A DNA stretch of 6,932 bases, from positions 1-6,932 of the forward strand of contig JAJPZL010000242.1 of assembly GCA_021204375.1 (NCBI GenBank). Reading direction: 5' to 3'. Positions 1 through 5,695 of the stretch are shown here, piece by piece. The notes beneath the pieces were generated by a model. The model was not told the DNA's origin and searched no databases. It saw only the letters and a list, made by a program, of their open reading frames with translations. The DNA comes from Bacteroides sp. GTDB lineage: Bacteria > Bacteroidota > Bacteroidia > Bacteroidales > Bacteroidaceae. The first letter of the stretch is position 1. Each line of letters begins with the position of its first letter. Position numbers and translations under genes: made by a program.

Positions 1-13
1 GAAAAACACACTG

Positions 14-41
14 CAAATATATAGCATTTTATGTTATACAA
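14..41 (-). promoter_or_regulatory. Possible leftward Bacteroidota-type promoter
   Basis: On the minus strand, positions 21-14 read TATATTTG, an exact match to the Bacteroidota -7 element TAnnTTTG. A TTG at 41-39 lies 17 bases upstream, slightly closer than the usual 19-21 for a -33 element. It would start transcripts a few bases before the left edge and drive a leftward gene outside the window. The element sits in the 98-base A/T-rich gap downstream of the methyltransferase gene. In such A/T-rich DNA a chance match is quite possible. Confidence 0.35.
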
Positions 42-98
42 CACTACTTTCGAGCATGTTTTAACTTTTATTAAACTTTAACTCCGTAAAACGCCGTT

Positions 99-1286
99 CT
101 ATTCCACGTAAAGCACCAAACCTTTGAGGTATTCTCCCTCAGGATGGTAGATATTTACCGGATGGTCGGCGGGTTGGGTGAGCTGATGCAGGATCCGTAC
201 CCTGCGTCCAGAAAGGGCGGCAGCCGTAAAAACGGCGGTCCGGAAATGATCCTTTGTGATCACCTGCGAACAGGAGAAGGTGAAAAGGATACCTCCCGGC
301 CTGATCTTTTCGAATGCTTTGGCATTGAGTTTCCTGTATCCCTGGAGTGCATTCCGTACTGCATCTTTATGTTTGGCAAATGCCGGAGGATCGAGTACGA
401 TCAGATCATACTGGTGGCCCATTCTATCCAGGAACTTAAAGGCATCTTCCGCATAGGCCGTATGACGGGGATCGCCCGGAAAGTTCAGTTCTATATTCTT
501 ATTGGTCAGATCGACTGCTTTGGCGGAACTATCTACCGAGTGAACCACTTCTGCTCCTCCGCGCATGGCGTAGAAAGAGAATCCACCGGTGTAACAGAAC
601 ATATTCAGGACAGAGCGGCCTTTGGAATATCTCTCCAGCAGGGCACGGTTTTCGCACTGATCGACAAAGAATCCGGTTTTCTGGCCTTTCAGCCAGTCTA
701 CCTGGAAAAGCAGCCCGTTCTCCATGGCTACGTTCTCACTGCTTCCTCCTTTCAGGAATCCATTCTCCGGAAAGAGGTCTGCTTTAAAAGGCAGGGTAGT
801 TTCTGATTTGTAGTAGATATTTTCTATTACCCCTTCCATCACTTCGGCCAGGGCTTCTGCAATTTCCATACGGTACAGATGCATACCGGCCGAGTGTGCC
901 TGCATAACGGCTGTACGGGAATAAATATCAATGACCAGTCCGGGAAGATTGTCTCCTTCTCCGTGTACCAGCCGGTAAGTATTGTTATCGGGCCGGCCGG
1001 CAAGTCCTACCCCCAGGCGTACCTGATAGGCTGCCTGCAACCGTTCTTTCCAGAAATCGCGGTTGATCTCTTCCCGGGAGAATGAGAGTACACGGATGGC
1101 AATACTACCGATCTGGAAATGTCCCAGGGCAATAAAATAGTCTGCGGAGGTGTAAACTTCCACCACTTCTCCCTCTTCCGGTTCACCCTGGATGGAAGCA
1201 ATGGCACCGGAGAATATCCAGGGATGAAAACGTTTCAGGGATTCCTCTTTTCCCGGTTTCAGAAAAACTTTTTTATATCTACTCAT
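99..1286 (-). CDS. rlmI: RlmI-type class I SAM-dependent 23S rRNA (cytosine-C5) methyltransferase
   Basis: A 395-residue cytoplasmic enzyme expected to transfer methyl from S-adenosylmethionine to C5 of a 23S rRNA cytosine (C1962 in E. coli numbering). Its length matches E. coli RlmI (396) and similarity runs end to end. Residues 1-70 form an N-terminal PUA-like RNA-binding domain containing HPWIFSGA (21-28). Next come LVHGEGDNLPGLVID (106-120) and GQKTGFFVDQ (201-210). The Rossmann methyltransferase domain has motif I VLNMFCYTGGFS (226-237), the acidic VDSS (251-254), motif IV DLIVLDPPAF (294-303) and the FSCS motif (337-340), whose C339 is the likely catalytic cysteine. ADHPV (373-377) and HPEGEYLKG (381-389) also match RlmI. 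The ATG at 1286 gives the complete PUA start, and no Shine-Dalgarno precedes it. It is the last gene of a three-gene leftward cluster, 8 bases after the exonuclease stop. The exact target base is inferred from the family. Confidence 0.9.
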   Translation of the reverse strand: MSRYKKVFLKPGKEESLKRFHPWIFSGAIASIQGEPEEGEVVEVYTSADYFIALGHFQIGSIAIRVLSFSREEINRDFWKERLQAAYQVRLGVGLAGRPDNNTYRLVHGEGDNLPGLVIDIYSRTAVMQAHSAGMHLYRMEIAEALAEVMEGVIENIYYKSETTLPFKADLFPENGFLKGGSSENVAMENGLLFQVDWLKGQKTGFFVDQCENRALLERYSKGRSVLNMFCYTGGFSFYAMRGGAEVVHSVDSSAKAVDLTNKNIELNFPGDPRHTAYAEDAFKFLDRMGHQYDLIVLDPPAFAKHKDAVRNALQGYRKLNAKAFEKIRPGGILFTFSCSQVITKDHFRTAVFTAAALSGRRVRILHQLTQPADHPVNIYHPEGEYLKGLVLYVE

Positions 1287-1294
1287 ACGTGTGG

Positions 1295-1933
1295 TTACTG
1301 TTGGGCTTCATGATTGGGCTCCTGCTCATCGTCCAGAAGTTCATATTCACCTGTTTTTTTCAGGTTGTGCAGCAATTTATAAATTTTCAGGCAGGCCCAT
1401 GCATCGGTGGCCGCATACACCTTCTGGTTCTCCGAAAGGGTATCAGCTTCCCAGTTAGTAAGGCGCTGTGATTTGGATATTTTAGATTCAAAGAGATTGG
1501 CATAGATCTTTTGCAGGCTCTTATCTGCTATCCCGAAATAATTTACATAGTCCTGCAGATCGACACACCCCTGTTGTTCGAGGCTGGCCCGTTTGCGCAA
1601 CATCATAAAATCGTCCCGCAGGGAGAGACCGACCTTTTTAATGGAAGGGTTTTCCAGAAAATCAACAAGGGGTTGGCTAAGCCCCAGGCGGTTTAACCGA
1701 AACAGGAAACAATAATCCTCTGTAGCGACCTGTAACAGGGCTACGGTATTGTGGTGGCCTTTGGTAAAAGTAGGACGGGTTTCGGTATCAATACCCACCA
1801 CGGGATACTTTTTGAGGTATTCCATTGCTTTAAGGAGTTCTCCTTCGGTCTGGATCACATGAATACGTCCTTTAAAGGTTTCCTTGGGGAGTTGGGCTAT
1901 ATCGGCTTTATTAATACTCTTCTTAATGATCAT
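1295..1933 (-). CDS. DEDDy-family 3'-5' exonuclease (RNase D/WRN-type domain)
   Basis: A 212-residue protein that is essentially a single 3'-5' exonuclease domain, with no HRDC domain and no helicase. Exo I is VVGIDTETRP (45-54) with D49 and E51. NTVALLQVA (62-70) follows. Exo II is VGLSLRDDFMML (101-112), with D108 the best-placed metal ligand. Exo III is YAATD (173-177), with Y173 and D177, which makes this the DEDDy subtype. All four acidic residues and the tyrosine are present, so the enzyme should be active with two metal ions. Whether it acts on DNA or RNA cannot be told from sequence; single-domain proteins like this resemble both RNase D and the WRN exonuclease module. The C-terminal tail (199-212) is acidic and probably disordered. 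The ATG overlaps the upstream DUF5063 stop in an ATGA arrangement, which suggests translational coupling. No signal peptide, so cytoplasmic. Confidence 0.88.
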   Translation of the reverse strand: MIIKKSINKADIAQLPKETFKGRIHVIQTEGELLKAMEYLKKYPVVGIDTETRPTFTKGHHNTVALLQVATEDYCFLFRLNRLGLSQPLVDFLENPSIKKVGLSLRDDFMMLRKRASLEQQGCVDLQDYVNYFGIADKSLQKIYANLFESKISKSQRLTNWEADTLSENQKVYAATDAWACLKIYKLLHNLKKTGEYELLDDEQEPNHEAQQ

Positions 1934-2478
1934 AATTCTTGTTCCACTTCTTCGTCGTCCGGATCGGGCGAGTATTTAACAGAATGGAGGGCACGCATGG
2001 TATTGACCAGTTTTTGTCCCCAGTGAAGTTCAAAATTCTCCCGGCAAAGGGCCAGGGAATCGTGCATGGTCTCGTTATATCCCAGCTGGAAAACAAAAAT
2101 AAAATCTTTCAGGTCCTGGTAAATATCTGCCAGGTCTTCGGATATATTCTTTTTGATAGGCTGGTCGCTGTAGGCCATATCTGCCAGGAATACTTCCAGG
2201 TAATCATCCTTCCCTCCCAGCACGGAAGCAATATTCATCCGCAGGATCTCATAAATTTCCTCTGTTACATAGCTTTCCGGACTATCCTCTCCCATTACTT
2301 CGCATTCGGGGAGCAGGGCAGCTTTCAGATAGAGTAAAGGCAGGATTTTCAGGGAGGTATCTACAAAGTTCTTCCGGCTGTTCTCCTCCGCACGTTCCAT
2401 AAAACCGCAAAATTCGGCAGCAACCGTCACAAATTCAATGACGTTCCGGTCAAATATAACTTCGCTTCTAGTATCCAT
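1930..2478 (-). CDS. DUF5063 domain-containing protein, function unknown
   Basis: A 182-residue soluble protein that I recognise as the DUF5063 family, which has no established function. It is predicted to be mostly helical, with no signal peptide or membrane segment. Visible blocks include ILPLLYLKAALLP (45-57), YLEVFLADMAYSD (93-105), ISEDLADIYQDLKDF (112-126) and HWGQKLVNTMRALH (152-165). The tail DPDDEEVEQEL (172-182) is strongly acidic. The ATG at 2478 is the first codon after the divergent promoter region and gives a very short 5' leader, about 16 bases, with no Shine-Dalgarno. It heads the leftward cluster, and its TGA overlaps the exonuclease ATG by four bases, so the two are almost certainly co-translated. 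A role as partner or regulator of the nuclease or methyltransferase is inference from position only. Confidence 0.85.
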   Translation of the reverse strand: MDTRSEVIFDRNVIEFVTVAAEFCGFMERAEENSRKNFVDTSLKILPLLYLKAALLPECEVMGEDSPESYVTEEIYEILRMNIASVLGGKDDYLEVFLADMAYSDQPIKKNISEDLADIYQDLKDFIFVFQLGYNETMHDSLALCRENFELHWGQKLVNTMRALHSVKYSPDPDDEEVEQEL

Positions 2479-2500
2479 TCTTAAATTTGCAATTGAAAGG

Positions 2501-2508
2501 CAAAGGTA
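2501..2508 (-). promoter_or_regulatory. -7 promoter element for the leftward DUF5063-exonuclease-rlmI cluster
   Basis: The minus strand reads TACCTTTG, an exact match to the Bacteroidota -7 consensus TAnnTTTG. It ends 22 bases before the DUF5063 ATG, which predicts a start near 2494 and a leader of roughly 16 bases. I see no good -33 TTTG at the expected distance; instead the upstream region contains the A/T tract at 2511-2522. Confidence 0.6.
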
Positions 2509-2510
2509 AG

Positions 2511-2522
2511 AAAAAAAAATTT
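2511..2522. promoter_or_regulatory. A9T3 tract between the divergent promoters
   Basis: Nine A followed by three T lie between the leftward -7 box (2501-2508) and the rightward one (2525-2532). A-tracts of this length bend DNA, and upstream A/T tracts can act as UP elements for the RNA polymerase alpha subunit. Here the same tract is upstream of both promoters. The sequence is seen directly; the regulatory role is inferred. Confidence 0.4.
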
Positions 2523-2524
2523 GT

Positions 2525-2532
2525 TACTTTTG
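2525..2532 (+). promoter_or_regulatory. -7 promoter element for the ftsK-lolA-like-trxB operon
   Basis: TACTTTTG is an exact TAnnTTTG match, followed by CAC as is common in Bacteroidota promoters. It predicts a start near 2538-2540 and a leader of about 25 bases before the ftsK ATG at 2565. No clear TTTG -33 box lies 19-21 bases upstream; that position is occupied by the -7 box of the leftward promoter. A second exact match, TAAATTTG at 2482-2489, could be a weaker or decoy rightward site. Confidence 0.65.
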
Positions 2533-2551
2533 CACATTGTATATATAAAAC

Positions 2552-2557
2552 GAGGTG
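2552..2557 (+). promoter_or_regulatory. Shine-Dalgarno sequence of ftsK
   Basis: GAGGTG is perfectly complementary to part of the conserved anti-Shine-Dalgarno sequence, and seven bases separate it from the ATG at 2565. This is a textbook ribosome binding site. It supports the chosen ftsK start and contrasts with the other complete genes here, which have none or a badly spaced one. Confidence 0.6.
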
Positions 2558-2564
2558 TTAACTC

Positions 2565-5012
2565 ATGGGTAAAAAATCGACAGAAAAAAAACAGGATACA
2601 AAACCGTCATCCCCCGGAAAATTCAGATCTTTCTTCAAAAATGAAACCGTCCACTTTAGTATAGGACTGGTATTTATTATACTTTCAGTCTATCTGTTAC
2701 TGGCCTTCTCCTCTTTCTTTTTTACAGGAGCGGCCGATCAGAGTGTACTTGAAAATGCCACACCCGAAGCGCTGGTTTCGGTCAATAACCAGGTACGCAA
2801 CTATGCAGGTTCCCGGGGAGCACAGCTGGCTAATTACCTGATCAATGATTGTTTCGGGATAGCCTCTTATTTTATCCTGCTCTTTTTTACAGCGGCAGGA
2901 TTGAAACTGATGAAGGTCCATAAAATACGTCTCTGGAAGTGGTTTATCAGCTGCTCATTGTTGCTGATATGGTGTTCGCTTTTCTTAGGGTTTGTTTTTA
3001 TGGATACCTATAAGAATAGTTTTATCTATCTGGGAGGCATGCATGGATATAATGTAAGTAACTGGCTGATCTCACAGGTGGGGGTACCGGGTATTTCGTT
3101 GCTTCTTTTAATTACATTTCTCTTCTTCCTGATCTACCTGAGTTCAAGAACCATTATCTACCTGAGAAAGATACTGGGGCTGAAATTCCTGAAGCGGAAG
3201 CCGAAAGAGGAGAACGGAACAGTACCGGAGCCTTCTATGGAAGTAAATAGCGGAAAAGAGGAGGTAGTACCCCCTCTCACGGATCCGGTGCCGGCAGAAC
3301 CGGTGAGACCGGATCTGCCGGTGGAAAACAGGCCTGAACCTGTAATGGCAGAAATTTCCCGGACCGAAATGTTCATTGAGCCCTCCCGGCCGGAAGAGAT
3401 CCTATCTTCGCCTATAGCTGACACAGAGAAGGAGGTAGAACCGGCTTTTGAGATAGAGGCGGGTAGTACGGAGGATAGTGATTACTCGCCGCTTAACCTG
3501 GAGCCTTACAACCCGACACTGGATCTGGAAAATTACCGGCATCCGACACTGGAATTGATGAAGCGGTACGACAACAGCGAACCGACCATCGACATGGAGG
3601 AGCAGAATGCCAATAAGAACAAGATCATTGCTACGCTTCGTAGTTTTGGTATTGAGATCAGTACGATCAAAGCGACTGTAGGGCCGACTGTAACGCTGTA
3701 CGAGATCACGCCCGAACAGGGGGTACGTATCTCCAAGATACGGGGTCTGGAAGATGATATTGCCCTGAGTCTTTCGGCACTGGGTATTCGTATTATTGCC
3801 CCGATACCGGGAAAAGGTACGATTGGTATTGAGGTACCGAACTCAAGCCCGAAAATCGTATCGATGCATTCGATCATCGGAAGCAGGAAATTCCAGGAAA
3901 CAAGCTATGATCTGCCGATGGCATTAGGTAAAACGATCACCAATGAGGTGTTCATGGTAGATCTTTGCAAGATGCCGCATGTACTGGTAGCAGGTGCTAC
4001 CGGACAAGGTAAATCAGTAGGCCTCAATGCCATGATTACCTCCCTGCTTTATAAAAAGCATCCGGCAGAATTGAAGTTCGTACTGATCGACCCGAAGAAG
4101 GTAGAGTTCAGTATCTATTCCGAGATAGAAAAACATTTCTTAGCTAAATTGCCGGAAGAGGAAGAGGCTATTATTACCGATGTGACCAAGGTGGTACAGA
4201 CCCTGAACTCCATCTGTAAAGAGATGGATACCCGGTACGACCTGTTGAAAAAGGCACATGTCCGTAATATAAAGGAGTATAACGAGAAGTTTATCAACCG
4301 GAAACTGAATCCGGAGAAGGGACATAAGTTCATGCCTTATATTGTGGTGATCATTGATGAGTTCGGGGACCTGATCATGACAGCAGGCAAGGAGATTGAA
4401 TTACCGATCGCCCGTATTGCCCAGCTGGCCCGTGCCATTGGTATCCACATGATCATTGCCACCCAGCGTCCGACCACCAATATTATCACTGGTACTATCA
4501 AGGCCAACTTCCCGGCCCGTGTGGCGTTCCGTGTATCTTCCATGATGGACTCCCGTACGATCCTGGACCGTCCGGGAGCGAACCAGCTGATCGGACGGGG
4601 AGATTTGCTCTTCCTGCAGGGAGCAGACCCGGTACGTGTACAGTGTGCCTTTGTGGATACGCCGGAGGTGGAGAAGATTACGGAATATATTTCCCGGCAG
4701 CAGTCTTACCTCTGTGCCTTTGAACTACCGGAACCGGATAATGTAAATGAAGATAGCGGCAACCTGGCCGATGTAGACCTGAAATCGCTCGACCCGATGT
4801 TTGAAGAGGCCGCCCGGTTGATCGTGATCCATCAACAGGGCTCGACTTCGCTGATACAGCGTAAGTTCGCTATCGGTTACAACCGGGCAGGGCGTATTAT
4901 GGATCAGTTGGAGAAGGCAGGTATCGTAGGACCGAGTGAAGGAAGCAAGGCCCGCCAGGTTCTTTACCTGGACGAAACAGATCTGGAAATGAGGCTGAAC
5001 AACTTGCCCTGA
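2565..5012 (+). CDS. ftsK: DNA translocase FtsK
   Basis: An 815-residue septum-anchored DNA pump that moves chromosome ends to the division site and activates XerCD recombination at dif. Four membrane segments lie at about 31-54, 98-117, 124-146 and 176-198. A short acidic, proline-rich linker (about 205-310) follows, far shorter than the several hundred residues in E. coli FtsK. Three PT[LI][DE][LM] motifs (317-344) come just before the motor. The RecA-like motor has Walker A GATGQGKS (477-484), Walker B VVIIDEFGDL (594-603, D598/E599) and ATQRP (632-636). The C-terminal winged-helix gamma domain (about 742-800) keeps the DNA-reading block IQRKFAIGYNRAGRIMDQLE (764-783), so sequence-directed translocation and Xer activation should be intact. 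This gamma domain argues against a conjugative or sporulation-only homologue. The start is supported by the Shine-Dalgarno at 2552-2557. First gene of a three-gene operon. Confidence 0.97.
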   Translation: MGKKSTEKKQDTKPSSPGKFRSFFKNETVHFSIGLVFIILSVYLLLAFSSFFFTGAADQSVLENATPEALVSVNNQVRNYAGSRGAQLANYLINDCFGIASYFILLFFTAAGLKLMKVHKIRLWKWFISCSLLLIWCSLFLGFVFMDTYKNSFIYLGGMHGYNVSNWLISQVGVPGISLLLLITFLFFLIYLSSRTIIYLRKILGLKFLKRKPKEENGTVPEPSMEVNSGKEEVVPPLTDPVPAEPVRPDLPVENRPEPVMAEISRTEMFIEPSRPEEILSSPIADTEKEVEPAFEIEAGSTEDSDYSPLNLEPYNPTLDLENYRHPTLELMKRYDNSEPTIDMEEQNANKNKIIATLRSFGIEISTIKATVGPTVTLYEITPEQGVRISKIRGLEDDIALSLSALGIRIIAPIPGKGTIGIEVPNSSPKIVSMHSIIGSRKFQETSYDLPMALGKTITNEVFMVDLCKMPHVLVAGATGQGKSVGLNAMITSLLYKKHPAELKFVLIDPKKVEFSIYSEIEKHFLAKLPEEEEAIITDVTKVVQTLNSICKEMDTRYDLLKKAHVRNIKEYNEKFINRKLNPEKGHKFMPYIVVIIDEFGDLIMTAGKEIELPIARIAQLARAIGIHMIIATQRPTTNIITGTIKANFPARVAFRVSSMMDSRTILDRPGANQLIGRGDLLFLQGADPVRVQCAFVDTPEVEKITEYISRQQSYLCAFELPEPDNVNEDSGNLADVDLKSLDPMFEEAARLIVIHQQGSTSLIQRKFAIGYNRAGRIMDQLEKAGIVGPSEGSKARQVLYLDETDLEMRLNNLP

Positions 5013-5030
5013 ACAGACGTTTAAAACCAA

Positions 5031-5036
5031 AAGGAG
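5031..5036 (+). promoter_or_regulatory. Shine-Dalgarno-like sequence abutting the LolA-like start codon
   Basis: AAGGAG matches the Shine-Dalgarno consensus but touches the ATG at 5037 with no spacer. That is too close for normal pairing during initiation. There is no in-frame ATG a few bases downstream that would fix the spacing, and the ATG at 5037 gives a complete signal peptide. So the motif probably does not work in the usual way. Confidence 0.4.
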
Positions 5037-5675
5037 ATGAAAAAATTTATAACTATATGCCTGCTGATAACGGGTTGTACGTTTCTGTACGGGCAGGGAA
5101 ATGCCCGTGCCAGGGAGGTATTGGATAAAACCGGGGAGGCACTCAGCAAAGCAGGAAGTATCCAGGTAACTTTTGATATAAGATCGACCCGGATGGGCCA
5201 GAGCATGGAGGATCAGGGTACCATCCGGCTGAAAGGAGAAAAGTTCATGCTGGAGACCGAAGATGTAAGTACCTGGTTTGACGGCAAAACCCAATGGAGT
5301 TATTTTGCACAGAACGATGAGGTAAATATAAGCGAACCGACCGCAGAGGAGCTACAGAGTATTAATCCTTATGCCCTGTTGAGTCTCTATAAGGGGGGAT
5401 ACAACTATACCCTGGAAGAGAACAGTTCGGCCGGCGGAAAAGCGTGTTACCGGGTAACGCTTACCACGAATGATAGAAGAAAAGATATCCGGAAACTGAT
5501 TCTTTATATCGCTAAGGCGGACTATCAACCCGTACGGATTGTAGCTGAGATGCGGGATAAAAGCATCACCGATATCCTGATCACCTCTTACAAAAAAGGA
5601 GAGAATTACAACGATAACTTTTTCCGTTTTGATGCGAAAAAGTATCCCCGGGTGGAAATTATTGATTTACGATAA
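5037..5675 (+). CDS. LolA-like outer membrane lipoprotein chaperone
   Basis: A 212-residue exported protein of the LolA/LolB fold, expected to shield the acyl chains of lipoproteins crossing the periplasm to the outer membrane. The N-terminus is a signal peptide (basic MKK, hydrophobic core 4-18). Two processing sites are possible: signal peptidase I near G19/Q20, or signal peptidase II at the lipobox-like ITGC (11-14). LolA-type features include the first strand SIQVTFDIRSTRMG (41-54), the strand pair DQGTIRLKGEKFMLET (59-74), FDGKTQWSYF (81-90), and the C-terminal FFRFDAKKYPRVEIIDLR (195-212), which parallels the F.F.......V.D.R ending of E. coli LolA. The Arg-Pro that matters near the cavity mouth of E. 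coli LolA appears replaced by GEK. Length fits LolA. It begins 24 bases after the ftsK stop and is followed 20 bases later by trxB, so it is probably co-transcribed with both. Without a lolCDE locus in view, LolA-like is safer than a firm lolA call. Confidence 0.85.
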   Translation: MKKFITICLLITGCTFLYGQGNARAREVLDKTGEALSKAGSIQVTFDIRSTRMGQSMEDQGTIRLKGEKFMLETEDVSTWFDGKTQWSYFAQNDEVNISEPTAEELQSINPYALLSLYKGGYNYTLEENSSAGGKACYRVTLTTNDRRKDIRKLILYIAKADYQPVRIVAEMRDKSITDILITSYKKGENYNDNFFRFDAKKYPRVEIIDLR

Positions 5676-5695
5676 ACAGTACAAAACTAACTAAT

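Noticed and set aside
45..52. TACTTTCG, a near match to a rightward -7 element
   Set aside because: It has a mismatch in the core TTTG and would transcribe antisense into rlmI, with no rightward gene following.
61..82. A/T-rich repeats and the small palindrome TTAAACTTTAA downstream of rlmI, considered as a terminator
   Set aside because: There is no G/C stem and no following run of T on the minus strand, so it does not qualify as an intrinsic terminator.
144..806. A 220-codon open frame on the plus strand antisense to rlmI
   Set aside because: It lies wholly inside a gene with clear RlmI motifs on the other strand, and its translation shows no recognisable domain. Best explained as a codon-bias shadow.
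3641..3648. TAGTTTTG, an exact -7 promoter match inside ftsK
   Set aside because: It encodes conserved motor residues (R-S-F-G), and three to four chance matches to this motif are expected in the whole window.
4725..5294. A 189-codon open frame on the minus strand spanning the ftsK 3' end and the LolA-like 5' end
   Set aside because: It is antisense to two well-supported genes, and its translation shows no domain or credible signal that I recognise.
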